Position numbers and translations under genes: made by a program. The notes below the pieces were generated by a model. It made no database searches, was not told the origin of the DNA, and saw only the letters and a list, made by a program, of their open reading frames with translations. Shown here piece after piece: positions 36,010-47,150 of a stretch of 64,000 nt of DNA. Position 1 is the first letter of the stretch, and the number at the start of each line of letters is the position of its first letter. Origin of the DNA: Apoda limacodes (lineage: Eukaryota; Arthropoda; Insecta; Lepidoptera; Limacodidae); NCBI GenBank assembly GCA_946406115.1, contig OX291549.1, positions 26,559,901 through 26,623,900 of the forward strand. Reading direction: 5' to 3'.

Positions 36010-36220
36010 TCATTAACTCTCTCGCAGCCTAGTTGTTAGTGTGGCAGGCTGCTGTGCATAGGGTGAGGGTTCGTTTCCCGCACAGGACAAATATTTATGT
36101 GATAAACATTTGTGTTTGTCTTGAGGCTGGATGTATTTATGTTATTCATAATACAAGCTTTGCTTAATTTGGGACCAGAGAGCGCTGTGTGGTAAGTCCT
36201 AAAATATTATTATTATTATG
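36010..36220 (+). repeat. tRNA-derived SINE, unit B copy with A and B boxes
   Basis: TAGTTGTTAGTGTGG (36,030-36,044) fits a pol III A box and GGTTCGTTTCC (36,068-36,078) a B box. A lepidopteran SINE body and an ATT tail (to 36,219) follow. It is a SINE rather than a tRNA gene: no cloverleaf acceptor stem can be closed. Confidence 0.75.
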
Positions 36221-36750
36221 CCGTGTTCTAATCATCAAAGGCCTTACCGCTCACTTTATCACTAACGATATATTAAATTCAGTGTCTATGTAAACGTTAT
36301 AATATTTAAGTAGAACTTGTGAAGATAACGACTTGAGACGACAGACGGACGACGCGGCATCAATCTTCGTGGATAATGTTACTGCAGCGGACGACGGGGA
36401 CTAATGGCGTCGACAGCGCTCCAGTGTTATTAAATGCAAAATGTTTTTTTTTTTTTAAATATGACAGAAATGAGAAATATATAGAATATAGAAAAGTAAT
36501 AATTATAATAGTTTAGGGGCTGTAAAAATATTTCAGGTTTCTTGTTTCAGGCGAATATAATAGCAGCTTGCTAGCGCCACCTATTTCTCTTCGTAAAGTG
36601 GTTCTGCTCAAAGTGGCCACTGTTAATAGCAAAAATCATATGACGTTTTAGTAAGACATCAACAAACATACAAACCATTACTCTTTAAAGTATTAGTGTA
36701 ACACATTAACAACCCATGTAATAACAGTCTTCTGTTACTCAGTGGTAAAT

Positions 36751-37052
36751 ACAAGCTATATAAAAATTTGCGTTCGATCTGATCACTCGCCCTTATTTTA
36801 TAGGTACAGAACCACTGTACTGCGGCATATGAATGTCTATAGTGTCGCGTCAGTTCACAGCATTTTAATATCGCGAGTGTAGTTTTTTTGTCTGCTTCAA
36901 CATCATAGAAAATTACAATAACAATAACAAAAAAAATACAATAGGCGCCTTATCGCTTCAAAATTACCAGACCACAAGCGCTCGTCAGCAGTATCGTTTT
37001 GCAAGTGACACAGTTCTTTGTAAGTGGTTATCGCGCGTCGATTGTTTGTGTA
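36751..37052. other. Intergenic, no gene seen
   Basis: Contains CAATAGGCGCCTTATCGCTTC near 36,938, a short piece of a LINE 3' tail in reverse. Otherwise unremarkable. Confidence 0.4.
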
Positions 37053-37060
37053 ATCTCTAG

Positions 37061-37817
37061 CAGAGGCGGCTTGTCCTTAGGTGCGCACTCCCATAAATAA
37101 TTATTTACTTAAGAAATAATATGTTTTATATTTTACTTAAAATAATTAATTATTATGCTTCTATTACTCTTTATGTTAAAATAGCATTTCACTAAAACAT
37201 TCTGTACACACACAGTTAACTCAAGATTTTGTATAGAATTGCACTGAGAAGACTGTGTCACTAAGTGGAGCGCTAGCAATTGCGCTTCTATGAAAGGAAT
37301 TACAGTACAGATACTTAAAGCTAAAATCCACGAGTGTTCAAGTCTCACACGTGACACAGAAGATTTTGTATGAAAAATTAGCAAAATGTGGAGAGCTCCT
37401 AGCCCTGTTGACGCCCGCAGCGGGCCGACCGGGGCGCGGGCGCGCTGTTGTCGCCCTTACCTATCACAACAAATCTTTTAGTTTGTGCGCGAGTTTTTAA
37501 TTAACAAATTAAATAAGTACAAACCTTCATAAACAGTTTTTTTACTGTCGAATAAATAACTATAGTAAAATAAAATGTGATAATTCTGATGTGATTTAAC
37601 AGTGCTAAAAGATTTTAGTAACTCAGTTTGAAATAAAGACAATGGGTCACAAAATGTGACACGAAAGCATACACGCTCGACACGCATTTGCAAATCTAAA
37701 AAGGCGAATTAATTTTAGTTTTAAATAGAATAATAAAAGGTTAGCATTTCAGCAATTTCCTCTTTTGTTTTTGTTTTTTAGTGAACACCTATTAAAAATT
37801 GTCACGAGTCGCCTCTG
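37061..37817. mobile_element. Non-autonomous hAT element (757 bp)
   Basis: Starts CAGAGGCGGCTTGTCC and ends with the imperfect complement ACGAGTCGCCTCTG. It is flanked by 8-bp duplications with one mismatch, ATCTCTAG (37,053-37,060) and ATCTCTAC (37,818-37,825), the length diagnostic for hAT. A GC-rich patch (37,405-37,455) lies inside; no transposase frame is present. Confidence 0.82.
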
Positions 37818-37960
37818 ATCTCTACGACATTTAAACGAAATTGAGTAGTCAAGTTTTTTAATGACACCTTGTTTTTAGTGACAACTCTGTAGCGACAGCT
37901 ATTTTATTTATGTTGATCCCGTGTTAAGGCGCATATAGCAGCTAAGCTAAGCTAGTTAGC

Positions 37961-38100
37961 GTTTCTGCTAAAAACGGCCACTTTTAGCAGAAATGCCAAC
38001 TACAAATCACAGATATTACTTGGAAACTATATAAAACCTTCTAAAAATAGCTTATTACTCGTTTTATATTTGCGTCATTTGGATTTTAGAAATTCGTTTT
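37961..38100 (+). repeat. Dispersed repeat R, copy 3
   Basis: CTGCTAAAAACGGCCACTTT pairs with TTTTAGCAG as a short hairpin, then GAAATGCCAACTACAAATC and TTTGGATTTTAGAAATTCG as in copy 1. The GGCGGCGCTAG end is missing. Confidence 0.7.
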
Positions 38101-38434
38101 TATGTTCTGGTTATAAACACACTTTATTAACACGACGACATAAATGTAGATACACAAAAACACATATCTTAGTTGCGAGTTGTTTCTTCAAGGAGAGGTA
38201 TGCCCCTACAGTGGGGATTATAACAGCTTATGCGGCAAACTTTACAGACATGTGCCGAATAAACATCGCAACACCGATTAATAGAAATAACATACATTTT
38301 ACTTTAAAACACGTACATACTTATACAAAAGTGTGTATCTGTGAAATTACATATAATGACAATAAATCATTGCACTAAAGTACAGTCATTATACTTATTT
38401 CACTGATCATTTGTAGCGTTTAGCCTCCATATAT
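38101..38434. other. Upstream region of the receptor gene, no gene seen
   Basis: A chance frame overlaps repeat R and runs on to 38,378, but it has no known motif. Confidence 0.35.
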
Positions 38435-38470
38435 TATAAAACGTTTAGACGAACATCGATATCTGTCAGT
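38435..38470 (+). promoter_or_regulatory. Possible core promoter of the receptor gene
   Basis: TATAAAA at 38,435-38,441 is followed 33 bp later by an initiator-like TCAGT at 38,466-38,470. The ATG is about 50 bp downstream of that, giving a short leader without intron. Spacing supports it; there is no expression evidence. Confidence 0.4.
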
Positions 38471-38517
38471 ACCTATCATAAATACAATTTTGAAAGTATA
38501 AAATTGCTAAAGTCACT

Positions 38518-40346
38518 ATGGAACCCACATACATAAAAAAAGTTTTAGTAATACTGAAAATTATTATACTACCTTTTATCTATTCAGAAGTGAATTGTTT
38601 GTCATATACAAACACGAATTTCAATTTGACTGATACTAATGAAGCTATTCTTCCTGTAAACTGTATTGTATCCATTATCGAGAATAATATTCCATGTGGA
38701 ACTACACTTACCGTTGTGCACTATAACAATGAGGAAAAAATCTTTAAGAAACTAACTGAAGTAAACATTTGTTACAATTTCCTCGTAACATCGTCAATAT
38801 ATAAAGAAAATTATTTGAAACCCGACGTTTACGTGATATTTTTAAATGATGCAACAAAATGTCCATCTATACTATATGACTTGTCTAATGATATATCATG
38901 GAATCCTGGTGCTAAATTTATTGTTGGAATTAAATCAATTGATAATAATGAAGATAAAATTCGAGATATATTCAATTTATATCTCAGATACAGAATGTAT
39001 GATGCAATTTTATTAGCAAATACTAATGAAGAAAACATTATTACCTACACTTATAACCCTTTTCGTAACGGTGGTTGTGGCCGAAAATATGATCTAATGG
39101 CAACTAACAGTTGTAGAAATAAAAACACCCCAAAAAACATATTTGATAATTATCGCAGCATATCCAATTGTACTGTACAAGTAGTAGCCATTGAAGATAT
39201 TCCCAACTTTATTTTCGAATCAAGCAATTTCACCGTTTTTGGTGAATACGTTCCTGGCTTAGAGCAATATTTTCTCAATACTATTGCACAGGTTGACGGA
39301 TTTTCAATTAATTATAAACTTTACGGTAAAAACCAAACCTATGGTGTAGTATTGGCCAACGGGACTGTTACCGGCTTATTAAACTTTTTACAAAATGGCG
39401 GAAGTGATATTGCTGCTGGAGGATACATTTTATTACTAAACAGAGCTAGAAAATTTGACTTTATCTGGGGATTAAACTACGCGGGCTTCAATTTATATAC
39501 GCCTGCTAGGGTCCTGAAATATGGAGAAAAGTTTATAAAGGTTTTAGTCCATTGACCTGGGTACTTATAACTGTTTCCTACATAGTGATCTATAATGTGT
39601 GTCTTTTAATTCTATATTTTCAAAAGAAGGAAACAGTCAAATTTGGGTACCTACTAGTGGTATTATGGGGATGTTTATTTGGAAATACCAATTTCCGACT
39701 AACGAAAAAAATAAAACTTCGAGTCATATTTATATTTTGGCTTTGGCTTACATTTTTTATTCAAAGTTTCTATTATACAGCATTGTATAGTTCAATAACG
39801 GGAAATATAAGAAAAACAAATTTCTTTAACGCAAATAATTTGGACTTTTTACCACAAAAGCCCTGTGTCAGTGATGCTGTCAGAACCTTTTTCTTATTTG
39901 CTTACAATAAAAGCTTTCCTGAGAATACCAAAGGACCAGAATGTCATCACATGGAATCAGCCTTAGGTGCTGTGGCAGCAGGAAACAACGTATATGCGAT
40001 CGAAACTGAATACAGTTATTCTATAAGAGAATATAAATACATAGATGGTGATGGGCACAAACAAATAGACGTCCACAAATACTCTAATTATTTATTTAGT
40101 TCTATGTATGTAGTTCGAGGTTTCCCGTTTACCTATAAGTTTCAAATGCAGGCCAGCCGTATGGCTGAGGCAGGGTTAATTGCCAACCATTTCGAAAAAA
40201 TAAGACTTAAAAATACAATTTCAGTTAAAAAGCGGTCAACGGTATTTAAAAAATTCAATTTGTCAGATTTAAGAATTCATTGGTTTGTATTGTCACTTGG
40301 TTATTTCATTTCATTTTTATGCTTTTTAATTGAATTACATAGGTAG
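38518..40346 (+). CDS. Divergent intronless ionotropic receptor (IR7d-like), one frameshift
   Basis: Ligand-gated cation channel of the insect ionotropic receptor family, used in chemosensory neurons. The ATG at 38,518 starts a signal-peptide-like stretch (ILKIIILPFIYSEVNC). An N-terminal domain follows with the lepidopteran IR motif YNPFRNGGCGRKYD (about residue 180), then the first ligand-binding lobe (FTVFGEYVPGLEQYF to RKFDFIWGLNYAGF). The frame stops at 39,555. The next frame continues at once with SPLTWVLITVSY, the first membrane segment, then the second (IFWLWLTFFIQSFYYTALYS), the second lobe (GAVAAGNNVYAIETEYSYS) and a last helix (IHWFVLSLGYFISFLCFLIE), ending at 40,346. The shift equals one missing base, most simply in GTTTTA at 39,541-39,546. 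Together about 610 codons, normal for the family. Either a recent pseudogene or a homopolymer error; all other codons look intact. IR7d assignment is by resemblance. Confidence 0.85.
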
Positions 40347-40839
40347 TCGATTTCGAAAAAAACTGCAGATTCATTTCTATCAGATCCAATTTCGTCTGTT
40401 CTTTTGTGTTAGAAGTTGGCCTTACAAATTTATCATGTTCGTCACAACCTTTTAATTTCTTCAGCCTTTCATCGATTTCAATCAAATTCTACGCGAAGAT
40501 GTCTTTTTTTAATCGCCATACATATATGATATTAAAATTGAAAAAAATGTACGACGAATGTAAGCGATCGACCCAGTAAAAATCAATTGAGGAATGAATG
40601 TTTTTTTTTGCGTACTCCATCGCGTAGGGTAGGAAGTGATAGGTCTTTGGTTAGGGATTCAAAAATACATTTGAGATTTAATAGTTAAATATTTTTTTCT
40701 GCAGTATAATTTGCGAGTTAATGTTAAGGTTTCCAAATATAAAAAAAATGTGCTTACCCCTCTAACTGTTTAACTACATACGTTTTCTAAGAATCTAAAA
40801 TAACCACGATTATAATTATGAGATAATAAATATTATTAT
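40347..40839. other. Downstream of the receptor gene, no gene seen
   Basis: AT-rich. The nearest AATAAA on the plus strand is near 40,825, rather far from the stop, so the poly(A) site is unclear. Confidence 0.4.
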
Positions 40840-43095
40840 CATCATCATATCAGCTTATATTGATCCACTGCTGGACATAAGCCTCCTCTGTGGCGCGCCA
40901 TTTCTCTCGGTCTTCTGCCTCCCGCATCCAGCGACCACCAGCGACCATTTTAAGGTCGTTAGTCCATCGGGCTGGAGGGCTTCCCACGCTTCACCTTTAC
41001 ATATGCGGTTTCCATTCTAGGACACGTCTGCTTCATCGGCCATCGGTCTTCGGCAGACGTGACCAGCCCAGGAACTTTAGTTCTCTTCCGGATTTCGTCA
41101 TTTCGAATTTGATCCCTCAGAGACACTCCGAGCATTGCTCGCTCCACTGAGCGCTGTGCGACCTTGAACTTGTGGCCCAGCCCTGCTGTAAGTGTCCACT
41201 TTGTGGCGGCGTAAGTCATGACAGGTAGGACGCACTGGCCAAAGACTTTTGTCTTCAGTCGCGGAATAGGCGACGTGAAGCCTTAACGAAGATTATCAAA
41301 TGCTGTCCAACCTAGCTGGATCCTCCTATCGACTTCCTTGTCAAAATTGTTCCGACCCAGTTGTATTTTCTGCTGAAGATACACATAATCCTGAAATACT
41401 TCGAGTAAAGTACCCGTGACGTATACTGAATAGGCACGACGTGTTGGTTGAACATGATTTTTGTCTTATCCAAATTCATGCCAAACTCGCCATGAGGATT
41501 TTTTTAGGGAGTGCAACATTTCACTCAGTTCTTCCAATGACTCTGCCATAATAACAATGTCATCGGCAAACCTAAGGAGTGTGATGTATTCGCCGTTTAT
41601 GTTTGTGCCCAGCCCAACCCAGTCCAAGGTTTTGAAGACATCTTCTAGCGCATTGGTGGACAGTTTCGGGCATATGACACGCCCCTGTCTTACACCTCTA
41701 CGCAGCGGGATGGCACTTGTCCAATGGTCCTGGAACTGGACAGTCATCGTAGCAGCGTTGTAAAGACATCGCAGCACCTCAATATATCGCCAGTCTATAC
41801 GGCATCGCTGCAGTGACTTTAGCACAGCCCAGTTTTCCATGAAGTCAAAGGCTTTTTCTTAGTCCACAAACGCCATACATAGCGGCTGATTATACTCTTG
41901 AGTTTTTTGTATAATCTGCCGTACAGTATGTGATCGGCCGGGTAGTTCTTAAGTAAAGTTTTAACTCCCTCTTTAAAGAATAATACCACCACAGTTTCGC
42001 GCCATGCCTCTGGTGTAGTTCCGTTATGGGTGACAACATTTAAAAGCTTTGCTAACTCTAAGGACTGGAGTTCTGCAGACTTTTAGAAGCTCAGTCGTAA
42101 TGCCGTCATCGCCCGGAGCTTCGTTATTTCTAAGCTGTTCCAGAGCCGCCCTAATCACGCTTTGGTCAACGTCCGGGATATCCTCGGTAAAGCGGCGCGT
42201 CAGTTTGGCTCTTGGGTCTTTGGTTATGAGGGATTTGGGCCAAGCCGCATGTGATGTGTAGAGTTATCCATAAACTCAGTTTCGGCTGCTGCTGAGATCT
42301 CCGATTTTGTCCATTCTGCCATTTGCAGTTTTTAGTCTCATCAGATTGCTCTTTGCAAGCTGACGCGCAAAAACTTTAGACCCTTTATTTTGCTCAATCG
42401 TAAGCATCGAAGCTCACGTCTAGTTACCTTAGGTATCAGCCCGTTTAGAGATCTTTCATCATACAAAGACCTATGGCTAGATGATATCTCTCGTCTTTTC
42501 CTTATAGGTTTGTTCTGCGATGGGTAAAGTTTGCGTCTCATTTATTTTACCTTCTTCATTAAGTTGTTGGTCATCATGTCAATGTCGCCTGTGGTTTCCA
42601 GGGAGTCGAATCGATTTTAAAGTTCCAGATGAAACTTGTCGGATCCTATAGTAGCTTAGGACTGTAAATGTCTAAGAGTAGATTTTATTTCTTTTGGCAT
42701 TGTAATTAACATTTATAGTGCCTCTAACAAGTCTGTGATCACTGCCGACATTGAACCCGTTGATCTCTGAGACATTTCTAAATATCTATCTCATTCCTAT
42801 TAACAGCGTCGGGACGTCGTCAAGTCCACCTTCCATGGGAACTCTTCTTGTAGAACGAGTTCATCAAAAAATGTCTCTTCATTTCGAGAAAGTTTACCAG
42901 CATTTGTCCCCTGTGATTTCGCTGACACAAGCCATAAGGGCCGATTCTAGATTCGTCGCGTTCTTGTACTCGGACTTTGGCGTTAAAATCTCCTATCACA
43001 CGCTGTAGTTTCGACTTCTTCAGAGAGTATCTGTTGGTAAGCTTTAGGACAAGGTACGCTACTCGAGTCGAAGCACTACTGATTTCCACAACGTT
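40840..43095 (-). mobile_element. RTE-type non-LTR retrotransposon, decayed
   Basis: The minus strand preserves, in order, endonuclease (VIGDFNAKV, GPYGLCQRNHRGQMLVNFLE; 43,089-42,820), a linker, reverse transcriptase (41,840-41,466: GVRQGRVICPKL, LRFADDIVIMAE) and the C-terminal region (LGVSLRDQIRNDEIRKRTKV; 41,219-40,959) to WINIS near 40,855. The 3' end is followed by ATCATCATCAT-type repeats, as usual for RTE. Frameshifts and stops break the frame in many places, so it is inactive. It lies 0.5 kb downstream of the receptor gene in opposite orientation. Confidence 0.9.
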
Positions 43096-43139
43096 CTCGA
43101 AAGTAAAATAAGTTTCCTGACTACGGACTTCTGATACTT

Positions 43140-43935
43140 ACTTATTCTTATTTCTTAATAATTTAATCTTTATTGCACAGTAAGTAAGACATTAACATTA
43201 TAGCATAAAATAGAAAGTACAATCAGGTGATTTTCTTTCAGACCACCTTTGGGTAGAGAAATTATGAAAAAAAGAATATTTAGTAAGGTGGTTATCTCAA
43301 GGACGAGACATAAAAATGTATGAATACATACATAGTATATAAATATATAATACTTTAGAAATAAATAGTATTTTAAAGTATATAGATACATAAACATACA
43401 TTACTGTATAAAAATAAATAAAATATATATAAAAACATAAATAAGCGGACAGCTTAAGATTTAAAAAATATGAAAATGTAAGTGTTTTGGAAAGACTCAA
43501 TGATTGTTGTATCTGCAATGGTAAAAAATGCCAAAGTCTTATTTCTTTCTCAACAAAAGAGTTGGTGTATGAGTGCAAGTGATGTGTTGGCGTCTTTAAT
43601 AATAAATTAGTCGAATCTCGAGCTATTCAAGAACCATGAAATTGAAATTGTTGTTTGAGATAATGAGGTGTTGACGGATTGAACAGGACATTGTACAAAA
43701 AAAATTTAATATGTGTATTCCTGCGAAGACGAATGTGGAGCCACTTAAGCTTTGATAGGAACTCGGAAATGTGATCAAATTGGCGTAGGCGAAATATAAA
43801 TCTGATACATACATTTTTAAGTCGCTCAGGTTTAGTATATTGCTCCTCACTAACATCAGCTTTTCAGCAGATTTGCAAGGTTTATTTTCCTTTATACCAC
43901 TAAGGTGGCAAACAAGGTTACGGGCCTTAAAGTAA
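43140..43935 (-). mobile_element. LINE fragments, ORF2 C-terminus
   Basis: Reading backwards: ISEFLSKLKWLHIRLRRNTH in one frame (43,840-43,690), then NSFVEKEIRLWHFLPLQIQQ (about 43,560-43,500) and a 3' tail ending near GTGATTTTCTTTCAGACC (43,225). The same family is at 50.6-51.9 kb. At 43,896-43,930 there is also the tail TACCACTAAGGTGGCAAAC of the second LINE family, in reverse. Confidence 0.65.
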
Positions 43936-44066
43936 CGCCTGGTTCTATAAATAAATATATATTTGTATGTTTATTTAAAATATTATAATATAAATATATA
44001 TGTGTATGTATGCATATATTATGTTATATATGTGTGTTTATTTAGCAATTAATTTATATGTATATG

Positions 44067-44231
44067 TTATGATAAAATGTTATTACCTTGCAAATCCGCT
44101 AAAAACAATTCAGTAGCACTCACGTACAGAATTTGCACTCCTACACATGTGGATGGTGTACTTTTGTACGTGAGTGCTACTGAAATGTTTTTTAGCGAAT
44201 TTGTAAGGCAATACATAACATTTTATCATAA
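44067..44231. repeat. Foldback (long hairpin, arms about 65 bp)
   Basis: TTATGATAAAATGTTAT at the start pairs with ATAACATTTTATCATAA at the end, and TAGCACTCACGTACA near 44,114 pairs with TGTACGTGAGTGCTA near 44,165. The loop is about 36 bp. Nearby, TAAAGTAACGCCTGGTTCTA (43,932) and GAAAAGTAACGCCCGATTCT (44,246) suggest related flanks. Likely a foldback MITE. Confidence 0.85.
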
Positions 44232-44589
44232 TAATTAATTTCCGAAAAGTAACGCCCGATTCTATCAAAAAAAAAATATTATTACGTTATATACGTTACA
44301 AGAAAATACTTACATGGTGTTAGATTTTAAATTTGTTTTATAAATTAAAGAGTTTCATTTATGTTTTTGTTACGGAACACATTTCTACTTGATTTCATAT
44401 TTGTTATACATGTTCTGACTAGCGTTTAACTGTAAGAAATCTCTGAATAGCGATAAGCTTGCCTCAGTACATAGCCATATCCTGTATCTGTCATATTCTA
44501 AATTCTGTATTGTGTACTAAATAAATATGAATAAAAATAAAATAAATATCTCTAGTTCCAAAGTGACTATAGTTTATCGATATAGGTAC
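44232..44589. other. Intergenic, no gene seen
   Basis: AT-rich; nothing recognised. Confidence 0.4.
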
Positions 44590-44756
44590 CTAAGTATTAA
44601 AAATGTGAAAGTAACTATGTCTGTCTGTAACCTCTTCGCGCTTAAACCGCTGTACCGATTAAGGAAATTTGGCATGCAGCTAGTTTGAGTCCCGGGAAAT
44701 AAACACAGGTTACTTGAAAATGTCAATTGTAAGTTGGGTTTTTTTTTTCTATAATT
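44590..44756 (+). repeat. Lepidopteran dispersed repeat, left part (interrupted)
   Basis: AATGTGAAAGTAACTATGTC, CGCTGTACCGATTAAGG and GAGTCCCGGGAAAT match the repeat at 26.5 and 33.4 kb. The remainder resumes at 46,009 with AATTAAGGAGTTGCCG, so the repeat was split by an insertion. Confidence 0.75.
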
Positions 44757-46008
44757 GTTCAACTCATTGAACAATAATAAAATAACTAACAAGCCAAGTC
44801 GTATGACAAACTATATGTTGTGTGAATGTTGAAATGTGAATGTAGGTTACTCGTGGAAACTGCAAAATTGATAAGTATTATCTAGGCAATAGACTTTGTA
44901 ACATCACTGTACACACCAACAGCATACTAATATATATTATAGTTGTTAAGTCAACATAAATAAATGTATATAAAGTAGAAAGTTTGTTAACTAAAATTAA
45001 TTGGAATCAAGAATTAGTTCAGTTTTACTCCTCCTCCCTAAAGTACCCAGCACCCGCTGGACGAGCAGCCCTGAAGTACCCAGCACCCGCTGGACGAGCA
45101 GCCCTGAAGTACCCAGCACCCGCTGGACGAGCAGCCCTGAAGGTCCCAGCACCCGCTTGACGAGCAGCCCTGAAGTACCCAGCAACTGCTGGAGGAGCAG
45201 CCCTGAAGTACCCAGCAACCGCTGGAGGAGCAGCCCTGAAGTACCCAGCAACCGCTGGAGGAGCTGCCCTGAAGTACCCAGCACCCGCTTGACGAGCAGC
45301 CCTGAAGTACCCAGCAACTGCTGGAGGAGCAGCCCTGAAGTACCCAGCAACCGCTGGAGGAGCAGCCCTGAAGTACCCAGCAACCGCTGGAGGAGCTGCC
45401 CTGAAGTACCCAGCACCCGCTTGACGAGCAGCCCTGAAGTACCCAGCAACTGCTGGAGGAGCAGCCCTGAAGTACCCAGCAACCGCTGGAGAAGCAGCCC
45501 TGAAGTACCCAGCAACCGCTGGAGGAGCTGCCCTGGCTAAATGTTCCCAGCATCCACTGGATAAGCTGACATTATATGCCTTCCAGCATCCTCTCACTGC
45601 GGCCAGGAAACCTTTAGCCGTCAGTAGATTGGTCTTGTGAGTCCGCTTGACCAGCAATGAGAAAATCCATCCTGTGTACATTGCACGACGTACACACACC
45701 CCTTCCTACCCACCTTCCATCTGTCACCTTAGGTCTCCTGGTGACAGGCAATCCACACGATAGGTAGGGTAGGGCCCATAGGTACACAATTAGCTAGGTA
45801 CACACACTTACATACAATCACTAACCTAGGATACATGCACAAGGGGTCCAGATTATATTTACAAACAATTAAGGAACTAGGGATAGGTTGTAGGAGTAGG
45901 TGTTAGGGTAGGATTTCCCCTCCGTTACTGTTAACTTATCTGGTAGCTACACGCCCGCGTACATACCTCGCGTAGGATAAGGTGCCGGTTGCCAGGTGCA
46001 GTTTAACA
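44757..46008. mobile_element. Putative insertion element (1.25 kb) carrying a minisatellite
   Basis: It interrupts the dispersed repeat and is bracketed by ATAATT (44,751-44,756 and 46,009-46,014). Ends are GTTCAACTCATTGAAC (itself a small palindrome) and GCAGTTTAAC, only weakly inverted. No transposase, RT or LTR is recognisable. Class unknown. Confidence 0.5.
45038..45535 (+). repeat. 33-bp minisatellite, about 15 copies, with 4-unit higher order
   Basis: The unit reads GAAGTACCCAGCACCCGC then TGGACGAGCAGCCCT with variants. From about 45,150 four variants (ending in CTTGACGAGCAG, AACTGCTGGAGGAGCAG, AACCGCTGGAGGAGCAG, AACCGCTGGAGGAGCTG) recur in order, a 132-bp higher-order unit present about three times. 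Since 33 is a multiple of three, all frames stay open on both strands, which explains the long open frames. These are not accepted as genes. Confidence 0.93.
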
Positions 46009-46082
46009 ATAATTAAGGAGTTGCCGTTGAAATCCTACACCGAAAACCGAATTCAGGGTGGGTGAAACCGCGGGCAAAAGCT
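46009..46082 (+). repeat. Lepidopteran dispersed repeat, right part
   Basis: AATTAAGGAGTTGCCG to ACCGCGGGCAAAAGC continues the repeat broken at 44,756. Confidence 0.75.
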
Positions 46083-46104
46083 TGTATTTCATATTTTATG
46101 AAAT

Positions 46105-46250
46105 ATTTGAGCACAAGAGACGACAGACGGACGAGGCGGCATTAGTCTACCGAATAATGTTACTGCAACAGGCGACAGAGAGTAATAATGCAGGCGACGA
46201 CAGATTTCTTGTTATATTTTTTTTAAAGTTGATAGATATAGGAGATATGT
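46105..46250 (+). repeat. End piece of a fourth large-unit copy
   Basis: GACGACAGACGGACGAGGCG and ATAATGTTACTGCA correspond to 29,437-29,520 and 36,338-36,420, near the ends of units A and B. It lies just before unit C, as expected if the original array were tandem. Confidence 0.55.
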
Positions 46251-46929
46251 GAGAGATGAATGACAATCACTGGTAACGTTTTGTTCGCCGACATAATGTT
46301 TATTATGCACTTAATGTCTAAAATTCGCAACTATAGAGATTAGCTATGATTTGTATCGATCTGTAGAACGCATCAAAGCTGCGAATAATTATTCTTCTCT
46401 CTTTTAATCTTTATTTTTGAATTATTTATAGCAGTCACACATAGAAAATGGTCTGAAACATAATAGCTCAGAATGACAATTTATTTTCTAATAGGTTTCA
46501 CAGAACATTACAGAATTCAGTAGAAACTGTACAAAAAATCCTAAAGTCTTTCGTAAGAAATTAAAGCTAATTTCACATCCTATGTAGCTAAGGTTTACCT
46601 AAGGGTGGTAGGGGTGGGGTAAAAGGCAACATGACATCTTTCATTATTTATCTAGACAATAACTACCCAATACTGAACGGGGTGATTTGACGCAACCACT
46701 ATGTTACTTAACGGGATCATTTAAGTGACTTTCTTTTATACGTATATTTTGTATGAAAAAAATTATCATATATAATAGCACATAAAAAATATTTACTTTT
46801 GGGATATCTACTTCATGTTCAACAAGCATGGTGATACCACTAGTGATTAGTAGAACGGCCAACCATCCAAAGGAACCAATAATAAAAATAAAAACAAACG
46901 ATATAAAAACCCTAAAATAAGCTTTAAAA
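46251..46929. other. Intergenic, no gene seen
   Basis: No recognised feature. Confidence 0.35.
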
Positions 46930-47065
46930 TGTGGTTCACATTGTGATTCCGGCTTAGTACCCCTATTTATTTACACAGTGTAATGCTGTTATTTCGAGCG
47001 TCAGACAGAACCCGACATGTCAAAGTATCGGAAATACTGAACGTTAATTTATTTTTCTATCCAAG

Positions 47066-47150
47066 TCACGTTTTGGTATTTTCGGAACAATACATCAAAA
47101 GCACCTTGTGCACCGCATACATCATCCTTGTTATAATATTTTTATAGTCT
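47066..47150 (-). repeat. Inverted, diverged copy of the conserved core
   Basis: On the minus strand AAGGATGATGTATGCGGTGC, ACAAGGTGCTTTTGATG and TGTTCCGAAAATACC match the core over about 80 bp. It lies in the opposite orientation to the core of unit C, so the core also occurs outside its usual place in the unit. Confidence 0.75.

Larger units (their letters stand above)
29849..36750 (+). repeat. Large tandem unit, copy B (about 6.9 kb, non-coding)
   Basis: Directly follows copy A in the same orientation, from AGCCAGAAAATCAATTAG to the CAGTTACTCAGTGGTA motif near 36,728-36,750 (compare TCAGTTACTCAGTGGTA at 29,813-29,829). It lacks the extra blocks of A but carries about 240 bp of additional SINE-like sequence at 35,572-35,812. 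No gene was found. Confidence 0.9.

Noticed and set aside
36010..36090. Possible tRNA gene
   Set aside because: A and B box-like motifs are present but no cloverleaf closes, and a SINE body and ATT tail follow.
45001..45699. Several long frames on both strands (about 170-224 codons)
   Set aside because: All arise from the 33-bp minisatellite whose period keeps every frame open.
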